Shown here piece by piece: positions 49,557-63,359 of a DNA stretch of 64,000 nucleotides (positions within the stretch are counted from its first letter, which is position 1; each line of letters begins with the position of its first letter). Origin of the DNA: Homarus americanus (lineage: Eukaryota; Arthropoda; Malacostraca; Decapoda; Nephropidae); assembly GCF_018991925.1 (NCBI RefSeq), contig NW_024722158.1, positions 9,118,420 through 9,182,419 of the forward strand. Direction: 5' to 3'. The notes beneath the pieces were generated by a model. That model searched no databases, was not told the origin of the DNA, and saw nothing but the letters and a program-made list of their open reading frames with translations. The position numbers and the translations under genes are program-made.

Positions 49557-49609
<53 letters not shown>
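49557..49609. repeat. (CA)n microsatellite directly at the exon A splice donor
   Basis: On the gene strand this is (GT)n starting four to five bases after the donor GTCAGT of exon A. Confidence 0.97.
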
Positions 49610-49611
<2 letters not shown>

Positions 49612-49613
49612 AC

Positions 49614-49787
49614 CTTCTGGGTAATAGTGCTGGCGGATGGTGGAGGTCTTAACATCATGCCTCTTGAGTCCTGGCATGTGCTTCTGGAAGGAGTTCATCT
49701 CCCTCTCGGCGATGACTTTGAGGCCGTCGATCACGTTGTCGTCTCCCAAGTCCTCATACTTGGAATACTTCGCCTGCCCGCCACCAT
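49614..49787 (-). CDS. exon A of the MCT/SLC16-like transporter (N-terminal cytoplasmic tail)
   Basis: Two bases, 57 codons and one base lie between acceptor GGTCGAACAG (ends at 49788) and donor CCAGAAG|GTCAGT (49614/49613). The product reads GGGQAKYSKYEDLGDDNVID, then GLKVIAEREMNSFQKHMPGL and KRHDVKTSTIRQHYYPE. It is charged and hydrophilic, as expected for the cytoplasmic N-terminal tail before TM1. The IRQHYYPE ending is what precedes the GGWGW signature in insect MCTs as I recall them. The final G plus GT of exon B completes EGGWGW. There is no in-frame ATG upstream within the open stretch, so this is an internal exon preceded by at least one more 5' exon, not recognised here. The acceptor's pyrimidine tract is weak, which lowers certainty about the 5' edge. 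Confidence 0.87.
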
Positions 49788-49899
49788 CTGTTCGACCAAG
49801 AGACAATATGTATTAGATAAAAGAAAGATACAAAGTGATATGTTGAACTAGATTTAAAAGCTCGTATTTCCTATCTATAAGTAAACATATGTAATTTAA

Positions 49900-50222
49900 T
49901 TCCTTTGAGTACGATGACTTAATCCCCGAGTATGAAAATTTAACCTCATTGAGCAGGATGTCCTGTCAGCTCCTTGAGTATGATGACCTAACCCCATAAG
50001 TACAAAGACTTCAGTCATTGAGTACGAAGTCTCAACTTTCTGGGTACAATAAACCTTGAGGAGTACGATGATTTTGTACTCAAGGGGCTAAATCATCGTA
50101 ATCAAGGACTTAAATCATCGTAATCAAGGACTTAAATCATCGCATTAAAGGATTAAGTCATCGTAATCAAGGGGCTAAGTCACCGTAGTCAAGGGGTTAA
50201 ATCATCATAATGAAGGAGTTAA
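49900..50222. repeat. inverted pair of GAGTACGATGACTTAA-type minisatellites
   Basis: 49900-50065 has units such as TTGAGTACGATGACTTAATC. From 50065 to 50222 the same word runs in reverse complement (AAATCATCGTAATCAAGG). The two arms meet at GAGTACGATGATTTTGTACTC. Confidence 0.8.
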
Positions 50223-51538
<1,316 letters not shown>

Positions 51539-51591
51539 ACACACACACACACACACACACGCAGCGCACACACACACGCGCGCGCACACAC

Positions 51592-51640
<49 letters not shown>
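51539..51640. repeat. (CA)n microsatellite with CGCG interruptions
   Basis: CA run joining the ATT tail of one LINE copy to the 5' end of the next. Confidence 0.95.
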
Positions 51641-51649
51641 AGCTATCAT

Positions 51650-53850
51650 TATCAAGGTTGTGCTTCCTAATAGTTAAAAAACACTTTGACTTTATCTTAA
51701 CTGACTTAGGACCAGTACCAGATCCTCAACCACTGCCTTCCTATCGGTGTAGTACACACTTATCAGTGTCTGTCCCCCACTCCCACTCAAGACAGAGACC
51801 ATCAAGACCTTACAGGCCGATTATTGACTCTGAGTACGCCTTGTTGCGGATAGTTCATCATCCTGGGATCAATGCAGGTGATGACGGGAAACCAAATGGA
51901 TAAATTATACCAACACACCACACGAAGTTCACACCACTTTCTTCCACGAGAAGTCCGAGATCTCACCCAGCTGACTTGCCCGGATCACACCTCGGATCAA
52001 AAGACCTATGCAACAGAGAGACAGAGCCTTTCATCTCAATGACCCATCCGCTACAGGTCACTTCTGCAACAGAGTCATCCGCGAAATACGCACTGAAAAG
52101 AAGTCCCACTACCCAACCAAATTACAACACCTGAAGCAGACCAACATCAGTCAATGGTATGGTAAGCTTAAAGAACTCTGTGCCAAACATATGACACACC
52201 TCCTCCTAGCCATCTCACTAATGTTGACGCAGCTGAGAAACAAATAAACATTTCTGCTACTATATGCCAGACGCTCCCACGGCTTGACACAACCACTCTT
52301 AGTTTACTCACAGCCCCTTCCCACTGACTTAGTAGAAGAATTTGATGGCAAACGCCTGGACAAACTTAAATTAAACGCTCTACCACCCCCATTGACTTAC
52401 CAATGAAACTATTCAAGAGTTCTCCCGGAGCTTGCTAACCCTCTGCTCCATCATCAATGCTTTCAGTCAGTTCAGATGCCCAGCTGACTGGAAGACCTTA
52501 TATCACCAGTGCCCAAGTCAACCAGCCCACAACTTAAATCAGCTACGACCTATTGCAATCACCCTACTACTCTAGCCTAATCCAGAAAGTTTCAGTTTGA
52601 CTGGCGAGCTGATATTGTAGGAGTCGTAGACCAGCAATTTGGCAACATGAAACTTCTCCACCACTCACTGTCTTGTCAGCTTGATTACATATACCGCCAT
52701 CTCGAGAAACGAAAACGTCTGTAGCTGTCGCTCTTTGATTTCACTAAAGCGTTCGACCAGTCGACCACAATATAATTAAACAAAGCTTATTGACCTCGGG
52801 CTGGAGAAGTCTCATACCATGGCTTCCAGACTTCCCAGTGACCGACGCCAAGCTGTACTTCCTGAGGGCTGTCTCCACCTTCAGTCACTCACCCAGTGTC
52901 CCCTGCACCAAGATGGACCACTCTGCTCTATGCTCATCAATGATGCCCTAAGAGAAACCCCTGCTCGCTGAATATGTCGACGATTCCACCATTGATGGCG
53001 TCAATTCTGTTCCCAACTATACCGCCTTCAGGATTTATTGAACAGTCTCCAAACTGGGCCACCAACAACCATGTCACCATCAACCATACCAAACATGGTT
53101 ATGTCATCAACCTCTTCCGACATTGTCCCACTCTCCATTACCCTAGGTCCGAACACACCCAGGTGTAGATTCCACGAAGCCTCGGCGTCACATAGACAAC
53201 AAACTAAATTGGAAACCACACGTCAGTGAAGTTGTCAACCTCCAGCTCTGTCTCCACCTCCTCCGCTGACTCAAGTCCCTCGGAGTTCCTGCACACGAGC
53301 TCTCATTGTGTATACACAACATTCATACTCAAGCTCACCTATGCTCTCCACCTGCTCCTCCCTAAATGCCACAACAAACACCTAGAAAAGTGAAAGAGGC
53401 ATGCAAGATTATTTTCCTACTCTACATAAGAAGGCTCAACACACTGACCTTTCGACTCTCACTGACCATCACCACGGCCTCATCTGCAAATTTGGTAAGA
53501 GTTTCTACACCATCCCTGACACCGGCCCCTACTACCACCTGAGATCCTCTCCGAGAATTGCTGTTCGACACCACAACCGCATCCAGCCCATACGTACGAA
53601 CTGATCGCCATAAGAACAGCCCAGTCCCAACCAAAATTATCAATACATGTAATAAATCGTATTCACTCCCAGTAAACACTGCTCCTTACACTGTCACTAT
53701 GTTGAAATGAACTGTAGTTTGAGCTGATCCCCATCTAAGTTACTATATGTCTTATTTGTGTCACTTTGTATATTATTTGTAATTGTAACCCATTCCCCAA
53801 ATATAACTGTATATTTTCTGGGCTGCCAGCTTTTCTTCAATAACCGCACA
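51650..53850 (+). mobile_element. LINE, subfamily A copy 2, longest copy in the window, heavily frame-broken
   Basis: It begins near the end of the endonuclease region (GPVPDPQPLPSYRC...LSVSVPHSHSRQRP). It passes the endonuclease-RT linker (HFCNRVIREIRTEKKSHYP, ISQWYGKLKELC) and an RT block with LRPIAIT and LFDFTKAFDQ, then the YVDDSTI box at about 52972-52992. It ends in the same C-terminus and 3' UTR as the 31.8-kb copy. Dozens of 1-4-base deletions relative to that copy disrupt every frame. The last bases (TTCAATAACCGCACACATAT) run into the long CA array without the usual ATT tail. Confidence 0.88.
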
Positions 53851-53855
53851 CATAT

Positions 53856-54914
<1,059 letters not shown>

Positions 54915-57900
54915 GTACCACACCCAACCCACAGTGCCCTTAACACACCCGCCCACAGTGCCCCAACAACACACCCGGCCCACAGTGCTCCAACAACACA
55001 CCACCGGCCCACAGTGCCCCAACAACACACCCGGCCCACAGTGCTCCAACAACACACCCGCCCACAGTGCCAACACACACCCGGCCCACAGTGCCCAACA
55101 CACACCCGGCCCACAGTGCCTCAACAACACACCCGCCCAGAGTGCCAACAATACACCCGGCCCACAGTGCCCCAAAACACACCCAGCCACAGTGCTCCCG
55201 ACAACACACCGGCCTGATGTCCGAAACAACACCCAGCCCCACGGTTGCCCCAACAACTTTTTGACCCACGGTGCCCCAACAACACCCAGCCCACAGTGCC
55301 CCCAACAACACCCAGCCCACAGTGCTCAAACAACACACCCGTACAGTGTCCAAACCAGCTTTACCGGCCCACGGTGCCCCAACAACACCCAGCCCACCAG
55401 TGTCCAAACAACACGCACCAGCCCACGGTGCCCACAACAGCACACCCAGCCCACGATTGCCCAGCAACACACCAGCCCCACGGTGCCCCAACAGCACCCA
55501 GCCCACAGTGCCCCAACAACACACTGGCCACGGTGCTAACCAGCACACCCAGCCCACAGTGCCCCAACAACACACCCAGCCCACAGTGTCCAAACAACAC
55601 ACCCAGCCCACAGTGCCCTTAACTTACACCCAGCCACAGTGCCCCAACAACACACCAGCCCGCAGTGCCCCCAACAACACACCCAGCCCACAGTGCCCCA
55701 AACAACACACCCAGCCCACAGTACCCCAAGCACGCAAGCCCACAGTGCCTTTAAACAACACCACCAAGCCCCACAGCGTTGCACAACAACACACCAAGCC
55801 ACAGTGCCCCCAAACAACACACCCAGCCCACAGTGCCCCAACAACACACCCAGCCCGGTGTCCAAACCAGCACACCCAGCCCACAGTGCCCCCAAACAGC
55901 TTACCAAAGCCCCACGGTGCCCCAACAATTTTTCAAGCCCACCCATTGCTTTGAAGCAACACACCCAGCCCACGGTATTCCAAACGCTTTACCCAGCCCA
56001 CAGTGCCCCAACAACACACACCCAGCCCACGGTGCCCCAACAACACACCCAGCCCACAGTGCTTCCAGCTTAGCTTTTATTACAGGTGCCCCAACAACAC
56101 ACCCAGCCCACAGTGCCCCCAACAACACACACCCAGCCCACAGTGTCCAAACAACACACCCAGCCCACAGTGCCCCAACAACACACCCAGCCCACAGTGC
56201 CCCAACAACTTTTTGACCCACAGTGCTTACAACCTTACACCGGCCACAGTGCCCCAACAGCACACCCAGCCACAGGTGCCCCAACAACACACCCAGCCCA
56301 CAGGTGCTTTGCTGCTTACACCCAGCCCCACAGTGTCCAAACCAACACACCCAGCCCACGGTGCTAACAACACCCAGCCCACAGTGCCCACAACAACACA
56401 CCCAGCCCACAGTGCCCCAACAACACCCAGCCCGCAGTTGCCCCCAAACAACACACCAGCCCACAGTGCCCCAAGCACACCAAGCCCACGATTGCCCCAA
56501 ACAACACACCAAGCCCACAGTGCCCCAACAACACACCAGCCCACAGTGCCCCAAACAACACACCAGCCCTGATGCCCCAGCACACCAAGCCCACAGTGCC
56601 CCCAAACAACACACCCAGCCACAGTGTCCAGAACAACACACCCAGCCCACAGTGCCCCAACAACACACACCAGCCCACAGTGCCCAACAAGCACACCCAG
56701 CCACAGTGCCCCAAACAACACACCCAGCCCACAGTGCCCCAACAACACACCCAGCCCACAGTGTCCAAGCAAGCACACCCAGCCACAGTGCTCCCAAACA
56801 ACACACTGACCCACGGTGCCCCAACAACACACCCGGCCCACAGTGCCCCACAACAACACACCCAGCCCACAGTGTCCAAACAACACACCCAGCCCACAGT
56901 GCCCCAACAACACACCCAGCCCACAGTGCCCCAACAACACACCCAGCCCACAGTGTCCAAAACAACACACCCAGCCCACAGTGCCCCAACAACACACCCA
57001 GCCCACAGTGCACAACAACACACCCAGCCCACAGTGCCCCAACAACACACCCAGCCCACAGTGCACAGCAACACACCCAGCCCACAGTGTCCAAACAACA
57101 CACCCAGCCCACCCAGTGTCCAAACAACACACCCAGCCCACAGTGCCCCAACAACACACTGACCCACAGTGCCCCAACAACACACCCAGCCCCACGGTGT
57201 CCAAACAACACACCCAGCCCACAGTGTCCAAACAACACACCAAGCCCACAATTGCACAACAACACACCAGCCCACAGTGCCCAACAACACCAGCCCACAG
57301 TGCCTAAACAACACACCCAGCCACGGTGCGGCTTCAAGCCCACAGTGCCACAAACAACACACACAGCCCACAGTGCCCCCAACAACACACCCAGCCCACA
57401 GTGCCCCAACAACTTTACCCGGCCCACAGTGCCCCAACAACACCCCGCCCACAGTGTCAAACAACACACCCAGCCCACAGTGCCCCAACAACACACCCAG
57501 CCCACAGTGCCCTAAACAACACACCCAGCCACAGTGTCCCAAAACCAGCACACCAAGCCCCACGGTGCCCCAACAACACACCCAGCCCACAGTGCCTAAC
57601 CTTACACACCCAGCCCACAGTGCCTAAACAGCACACACCCAGCCCACGGTACTGAAACACACCCAGCCCACAGTGCCACAAACAACACACACAGCCAACA
57701 GTGCCCCAACAACACACCCCGCATTACAGTGCCCCAACAACACACCCAGCCAACACACCCAGCCCACAGTGCCCCAACAGCACACCCAACACACCAAGCC
57801 CACAGTGCCCCAAACAACACACCAAGCCCACGTGCCCCAAACAACACCAGCCCACAGTACCCGACCACACCAAGCCCACAGTCAAACAACACACCAGCCC

Positions 57901-58235
57901 GTGCCCACACCAAGCCCACAGTGCCCAAACAACACACCAGCCCACAGTTCCAACAACACACCCAGCCCACAGTGCCGAAACACACCAAGCCCACAGTGCC
58001 CCAAACAACACACCAAGCCCACAGTGCCCCAAACAACACACCCAGCCCACAGTGCCGAAACACACAAGCCCACAGTGCCCCAAACAACACACAGCCCACA
58101 GTACAGAACACAAGCCCACGTCCAATAAAACCAGCCCACGTGCCGAAACAACACACACATCCCACAGTGCCCCAAACAACACACAGCCCACAGTGCCCCA
58201 AACGACACACAGCCCACAGTGCCCATACAACACAC
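54915..58235. repeat. 27-bp minisatellite (3.3 kb)
   Basis: About 120 units of CCCAGCCCACAGTGCCCCAA + CAACACA with frequent one- to two-base losses, plus inserts such as CTTTTTGACC and CTTTACC in place of CACACC. A unit length divisible by three keeps several frames open for up to about 530 codons. The left end uses CCCGGCC variants and the right end CCAAGCC variants. Confidence 0.97.
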
Positions 58236-58734
58236 TCAGCTCACAAAAGACAGCAATATTCCATTTGGAGCATGTAGCACAGCAATGGCTGCCAGCTGTG
58301 CTTATGGATGAACAGCCTATGTCATCAGCTATAAGAGAGACTACAATATCACGTCTGTTAATAGATACTAGGAATTGTGTTTTAGTTGAAATAATCCGTA
58401 GAATGAGGTCAAGACGGATGTTCCCCAGTCAAATATGAACACAAGGTCTTCCTATAGAGATGAGGATGTCTGGCATTAAAAAAAAATAGCTCAAGGCTGG
58501 AGTAATCAGGGAGAAGGACCTCTGAAGGGTTAAATCATCTGTATGAGTGAAATGAGTATATTTCAGCAAAAGATAACTACAAGGATGTCACCACTTCAGT
58601 CAACCGATCAGTGGATTAATGTGTGAAAAGTGGCGAGATCATCAACAGAACACCAGCCACCACGAAACCCATACTGTCGATCACTTAGTAAATATGTTAC
58701 TTTTAATATGTTTACAAAAAGGTTAATCATTAGG
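58236..58734. other. no recognised feature
   Basis: Unique-looking sequence between the minisatellite and a SINE. Confidence 0.45.
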
Positions 58735-58977
58735 AGCGAGGTGTTTGAGTGCATACAGCGTTCGTATCCTGTTCCAGGGGTTCATGGTTCGATTCCCGAG
58801 CTCTCCCAGTTCACCTAGTTGTAAATGGGTACCTAAGTTTACAATTTGGGGAGGTGAAGGCGATCGGTTGTAGTACCGGCCATGTTGCCTCCCTTGTTGT
58901 ACAGAAGGCTTAGTATACAGTGTACTGTATCCACACTGTCCGTAACGGGCAATCATGCCTATGGGACCCACTTTCAA
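58735..58977 (+). mobile_element. tRNA-headed SINE, family S, copy 2
   Basis: Head GAGCGAGGTGTTTGAGTGC with B box ATGGTTCGATTCCCG. The body is AGTTGTAAATGGGTACCTAA, CAATTTGGGGAGGTGAAGGC, TAGTACCGGCCATGTTGCCT, TACAGAAGGCTTAGTATACA and a TATGGGACCCACTTTC end. This is the best-preserved copy of the family in the window. Confidence 0.78.
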
Positions 58978-59289
58978 AGGTTACTATTAATTGCCCGTTC
59001 GGGGAGCTCAGCTACTACCGAGGTGATGAAAATCTGGCAATAATCCGAGGGGCTGTATTTATTACCTATATTTATAGTTGAGTGACTGTTAGTAACGTCT
59101 GAAGAGTTATCACACAACGAGAGGAGACTGTTGAGCACTTTGTGAGATCCGGCCACATGAGTTAGACAGCAATGAACATAAGCTTGAAGTGTATTATTGT
59201 GAGATTTTGTAGAGCTGCATCTTCCATGATTATTATTGTCTTATTAAGTCTTTTATCAACTAAATAACTTCTCACACTAACTCCCGTTG

Positions 59290-59431
59290 TATCACCTGAA
59301 ACTTAGACCCAGCTTATTTCACCTTAAGATTAACACCTAATGCTAATCTAATCTAACCTAACCCTCAAGGTAGCATTATGGCGCTTAATCATTAGGTGAA
59401 ATAAACTTGGGGGTTAAGCCTCAGGTGATCC
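59290..59431. mobile_element. foldback element with CCTAA core, copy 7 (short, complete)
   Basis: Left end TATCACCTGAAACTTAGACC plus AGCTTATTTCACCTTAAGAT. Right end CGCTTAATCATTAGGTGAAA plus GGTTAAGCCTCAGGTGATCC. Only about 30 bp of CTAATCTAACCTAACC lie between. The arms are nearly complementary along their length. Confidence 0.85.
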
Positions 59432-59487
59432 CTATACTGAACGACGAGGTATAAGTGCGGCGAGGCAAATTTATTAATAATTAAAAT

Positions 59488-59515
59488 GGTTAGGTTAGGT
59501 TAGGTTAGGTTCGGT
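59488..59515. repeat. short (TTAGG)n array
   Basis: Four to five TTAGG units ending in TTCGG, 57 bp beyond foldback copy 7. Confidence 0.85.
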
Positions 59516-60719
59516 TAAATCGTCAATCGTCTACTTGGGAATCGTTTAAGTGGCATATAATCCGTTAAGCGACATTTACTGTTGATGGACAAGTCGACCA
59601 GTGCCTGAGTCTGCCTTCAACCACGAGAAATTTGTGGTCGAAGTTCCTCTCACAACCGTAAGATTTATGTTCAAGTAAATCAGCAACACGTAATCAAGTG
59701 TTCCTCAGTGATGGCTGGAGGCCCGACGGACGTACTGAGCCAAGGTTCATAACGCAGTAAACTCCTAAGAGAGACGTAAACGTTTAGTCCTGTGATGACG
59801 TTCCTTAAAGGGAGAATTATAATACCCAGGTATTAACTTTATAGTGAAATATTAATGAAAACTACACAATTATATTTAGCGACGTAGACTATTATACTGT
59901 AGATTATACTCACAGCTGTATTATAACTACCCTGATTGAAAGTTATATCATTGGCTGATATAACTTACCAAATCATGTCATTAACACCTTCCACAGACCA
60001 CCTCACTTCCAATAACTCACTCACTCACTACTCACCCCTCCCTCCACTCCCTCCCTCCCTGACTCACTCACTGACTGACGGAGAAAACCGAGATCTCTGT
60101 GGTAGGTCGTTTTCCCCACCAGAACGCAGGAGCAGACTCATAAATTTTCAAATATAACAAAATCTTTTGCCGGCGTCATTTTAATAATGTTTGCATCTAC
60201 TTAAACTCTGAATATTTTTGTTCTGAATATTTGTGATTTTAGTTATAATAAGTGGTTTTGGTTAAATTGAACTGCATGTAGTATTAACATTACACAGCTT
60301 TTAATTTAACATTGCAGTCAACCTCACTCTGACATATCCGCCTCTGTGCTGTAACAATTAAGGATCTTACACGATATTATCTCATGAACTAAGATCAACA
60401 AATGCAAGATATTGATGATATATAATCCATTGTCATTCTCCCCGATGCATAAGCGACCAGGACAAAGTTATAATAACATGTGATCTTACCCTTCACGATT
60501 ACCTAATGTTGTCTATCATGTAATTGGTATCAACTTTCATAACATTACTATTGCATTCAACTGCACGATTTAGGTTTTATGCTACTGGGAAGTGTGACGC
60601 AACGGAATTATTAAGTTATGTCACAAAAATTTTGAGACCAGTGTCGCAACAGAGAAGTATTAAGTGACGCCACAAGATGGTTTAATCTTTATTCTTGATA
60701 GTTTAAAACCTTTTGAAAA
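59516..60719. other. no recognised feature
   Basis: AT-rich sequence with short CACTCACTCACT tracts near 60020-60070. No supported gene. Confidence 0.45.
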
Positions 60720-61010
60720 TTATTACTCAAACCATCGTCATCAAAAGGTTTAAACACAAAAGGTTTAAATTAAGAAAAACGTCATCTGGGTTTAAAACAA
60801 AGGTTAAACGAAAATCGTCATCTAGGGTTTAAACAGAAAACATCGTCATCTAGGGGTTTAAACACAAATGGCTTAAACACAGAAAACATCATCATCTAGG
60901 GGTTTAAACACAAGAATTAAACAAATTATCATCATCAAAAGGTTAAGCACACCAGTTTAACAGAACACATCATCATTGAAGGGTTTAAACACACCAGTTA
61001 AAAAGAAAAC
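60720..61010. repeat. degenerate minisatellite of CATCGTCATCTAGGGGTTTAAACACA units
   Basis: Seven to eight units with core TCATC-AGGGTTTAAACA and length varying between 30 and 45 bp. Confidence 0.82.
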
Positions 61011-61242
61011 ATCAATGTAAATTCTGTTTACATAAGGCTAAACATCTTACATGGAAGGAAACATTACAACAGAAGATACTTGCCAAGAGGAATACATCCA
61101 CACCATTATTTCATGAGCCCAGCAAGAGACACAAACAAGACACACCAACCCCACGACCCAAACACCCAAGGGGAGCTGTAACAGGCGAGGGAATGAGTCA
61201 ACAACAAAGTCTGTATTCATGACAAGTTACCTAAGACCAGAC

Positions 61243-61525
61243 TGAAAGTGGGTCCCATACGCCTGACGGGTCCGTTTAAGGGTGGGGGGGAAGTGCCGAT
61301 ACACGCGTGGAATTTTAAGCAGCCTTCGTCGGTATCCAAGAAGGTATGATGTAAACGGCAACTACACTTGATCTCTTTCACTTCTCAAACTTTTAACACA
61401 GTGACTTTAAAGAGACCTTCGGTATATAAGAACGTAATATGAACGAACGGTACTGCACTCGACTACAATTCCCCAAATTATCAAAAAATCAGGTAGCCAT
61501 TCTCAGCTGGGTGGACTGAGGGTGC
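61243..61525 (-). mobile_element. SINE, family S, copy 3 (degraded head)
   Basis: Minus strand: CAGCTGAGAATGGCTACCTG, then AATTTGGGGAATTGTAGTCG, GCAGTACCG, ACCGAAGGT and a GTATGGGACCCACTTTCAG end, collinear with the copy at 58735. The tRNA-like head is not recognisable. Confidence 0.65.
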
Positions 61526-62120
61526 CCAGGGTATAAAAACAAATAACTCTGTGACTGGAATAATCTGTTTTACAAAATACATAGTTTGAAAAATCATTCG
61601 TACGAGGCAGCAGTTATACGGGAACAATTTGACGTTTATTTCCTAACAGAAGCTTGAAGAACTAAACAAGAAAATATATATTACTTAAGCAACAAATCAA
61701 GAGAGGAGAATAACAAAGGAAAGTATACAATAAAAGATAGAAAAGAGAATAAAGATTAAAGAGATAAACGAAGTAAAAGATAGAAACTGCCAGAAAAGAA
61801 TAAAAATAGAGACAGAGAAGCTTAGTAATAAACAGGGGGAAAACAACAGGAGAAAAACAACCCAGAAAGAAGAGAAAGAATAGGTCGAGAAAGATGGGAA
61901 TAAAAATGGAAAAGCACAGAAACAGAAAGACAGACTGAAAGAAATACACTTGAGAAATACACTTGAGAAATATACGAGAGAAAGACAAAACAAAATGGAA
62001 ACTGAATTAAAAAAAATATCAAATCCGCGAACGAAAAATAGCAAAAATGAGATGATGAATAAAACCAGAAGGCACACGATAACGAAAAACACAAGAAAAC
62101 ACAAAAAGTAATAATCAGAT

Positions 62121-62124
<4 letters not shown>
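61526..62124. other. A-rich sequence, no recognised feature
   Basis: Strongly A/G-biased plus strand (AAAGAGAATAAAGATTAAAG style). Long minus-strand open stretches here reflect low complexity (Phe/Leu/Ser-rich), not a membrane protein. Confidence 0.5.

Positions 62125-62188
<64 letters not shown>
62125..62188. repeat. (GA)n microsatellite
   Basis: About 32 GA units. Confidence 0.97.
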
Positions 62189-62191
<3 letters not shown>

Positions 62192-62351
62192 ATCCAAAGA
62201 GAAAATTTCATCTGCCTTATAAGAACTGACCAGAGGAACGTTAATACGGACACAGTGTAAGAGACAAAGTGAAGAAGAAATTCCAAGTCTCAAACATTTC
62301 AACTAGGATCTGTCTTCATGTACAGGTGGGAGTCTTAAAAAAAATGTTGAG

Positions 62352-62644
62352 TATCACCTGAAGATTAGACACCCAAGGTTATTTCGCCTGATGAATAAAC
62401 ACCCTAACGCTAGCTATACCTGGGAGGGTTAGGTTAGATTAGGTACGGTAAGGTTACGTTTCGCTATATTAGGTTAGGTTAGGTTAGGGTATCTTGATAA
62501 GGTTAAGGTATACCGGTACTAGGTAAGGTTAGGTTATATTAGGTTAAATTACATTGTGTTAGGTTAGATTAAGTACAATTAGGTTAACATTAGCGTAATT
62601 AATTTTCAGGTGAAATAAGCAAGGGGTTTAATCTTCAAGTTAAC
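62352..62644. mobile_element. foldback element with TTAGG core, copy 8
   Basis: Left end TATCACCTGAAGATTAGACA plus GGTTATTTCGCCTGATGAAT. Right end AATTTTCAGGTGAAATAAGC plus TTTAATCTTCAAGTTAACC. The interior is TTAGG-rich (GGTTAGGTTAGATTAGG...), the opposite strand of the CCTAA seen in other copies, so the core can be in either orientation. Confidence 0.8.
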
Positions 62645-62844
62645 CGAATATTCAAAGACCATAAATTAAAATCTTCCTCATAAACGGACACATTGACCTT
62701 TGAAGTATTATTTTAACCTTTCCTCGGATCTCCAGGTAACTCGCAGAGGTATCAGAGTGACCTTCAAAACTCTGGTCCGAAAAGCTGGAGAAAACAACTC
62801 GAAGCAGGTAGGAGGAGCATAACAATCTTCCACGGTGTGACCCT

Positions 62845-62995
62845 CAGCCTTGATGGTGGAGCGTGAGCTTGATGGTGGAGCGTGAGTTTGATGGTGGAGC
62901 GTGACCTTGATGGTGGAGTGTGAGCTTGATGGTGGAGCTTGACCTTGACGGTGGAGTGTAACCTCGACCTTGATGGTAAAATGTGACCTCGACTT
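62845..62995. repeat. 19-bp minisatellite
   Basis: About seven units of CTTGATGGTGGAGCGTGAG. Confidence 0.93.
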
Positions 62996-63251
62996 TAATG
63001 GCCTAGAGTAATAGCTTGACCTTGATGATGGAGTATGACCTCAATATTGATGATGCAAGCCCATAAACCTCTCCCTTGACCTTTAAACTTGAACCAAATT
63101 GACGCACTGACAAGGAAAGAAAAACATTGAGGGTGTTTTGTGAGCAAATTTGAAGGCAACATTTTGAAACATTTAGCAGTGAAAGTTTTAAATGACAAAA
63201 TGGCAGTGACACAACAAACGGTATTTAACGAGTACATAAAAACTACATTGC

Positions 63252-63273
63252 GCACACACACACACACACAGAC

Positions 63274-63314
<41 letters not shown>
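63252..63314. repeat. (CA)n/(GA)n compound microsatellite
   Basis: CA run passing into GACAGA and GA runs. Confidence 0.93.
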
Positions 63315-63316
<2 letters not shown>

Positions 63317-63359
63317 TGGCGAAGTCCCATAAGTGAAGTTAAGTCGAAATAATGATGCT

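Noticed and set aside
55901..57515. Frames of 430-530 codons, Cys/Gly/Trp-rich or Pro/His-rich, that could be mistaken for a collagen- or mucin-like protein
   Set aside because: The 27-bp unit length is a multiple of three, so several frames stay open. Frequent one-base losses shift between them and there are no splice or start signals.
61662..62302. Minus-strand Phe/Leu/Ser-rich frames that look like a membrane protein
   Set aside because: Complement of A/G-rich low-complexity DNA including a GA run. No family signature.
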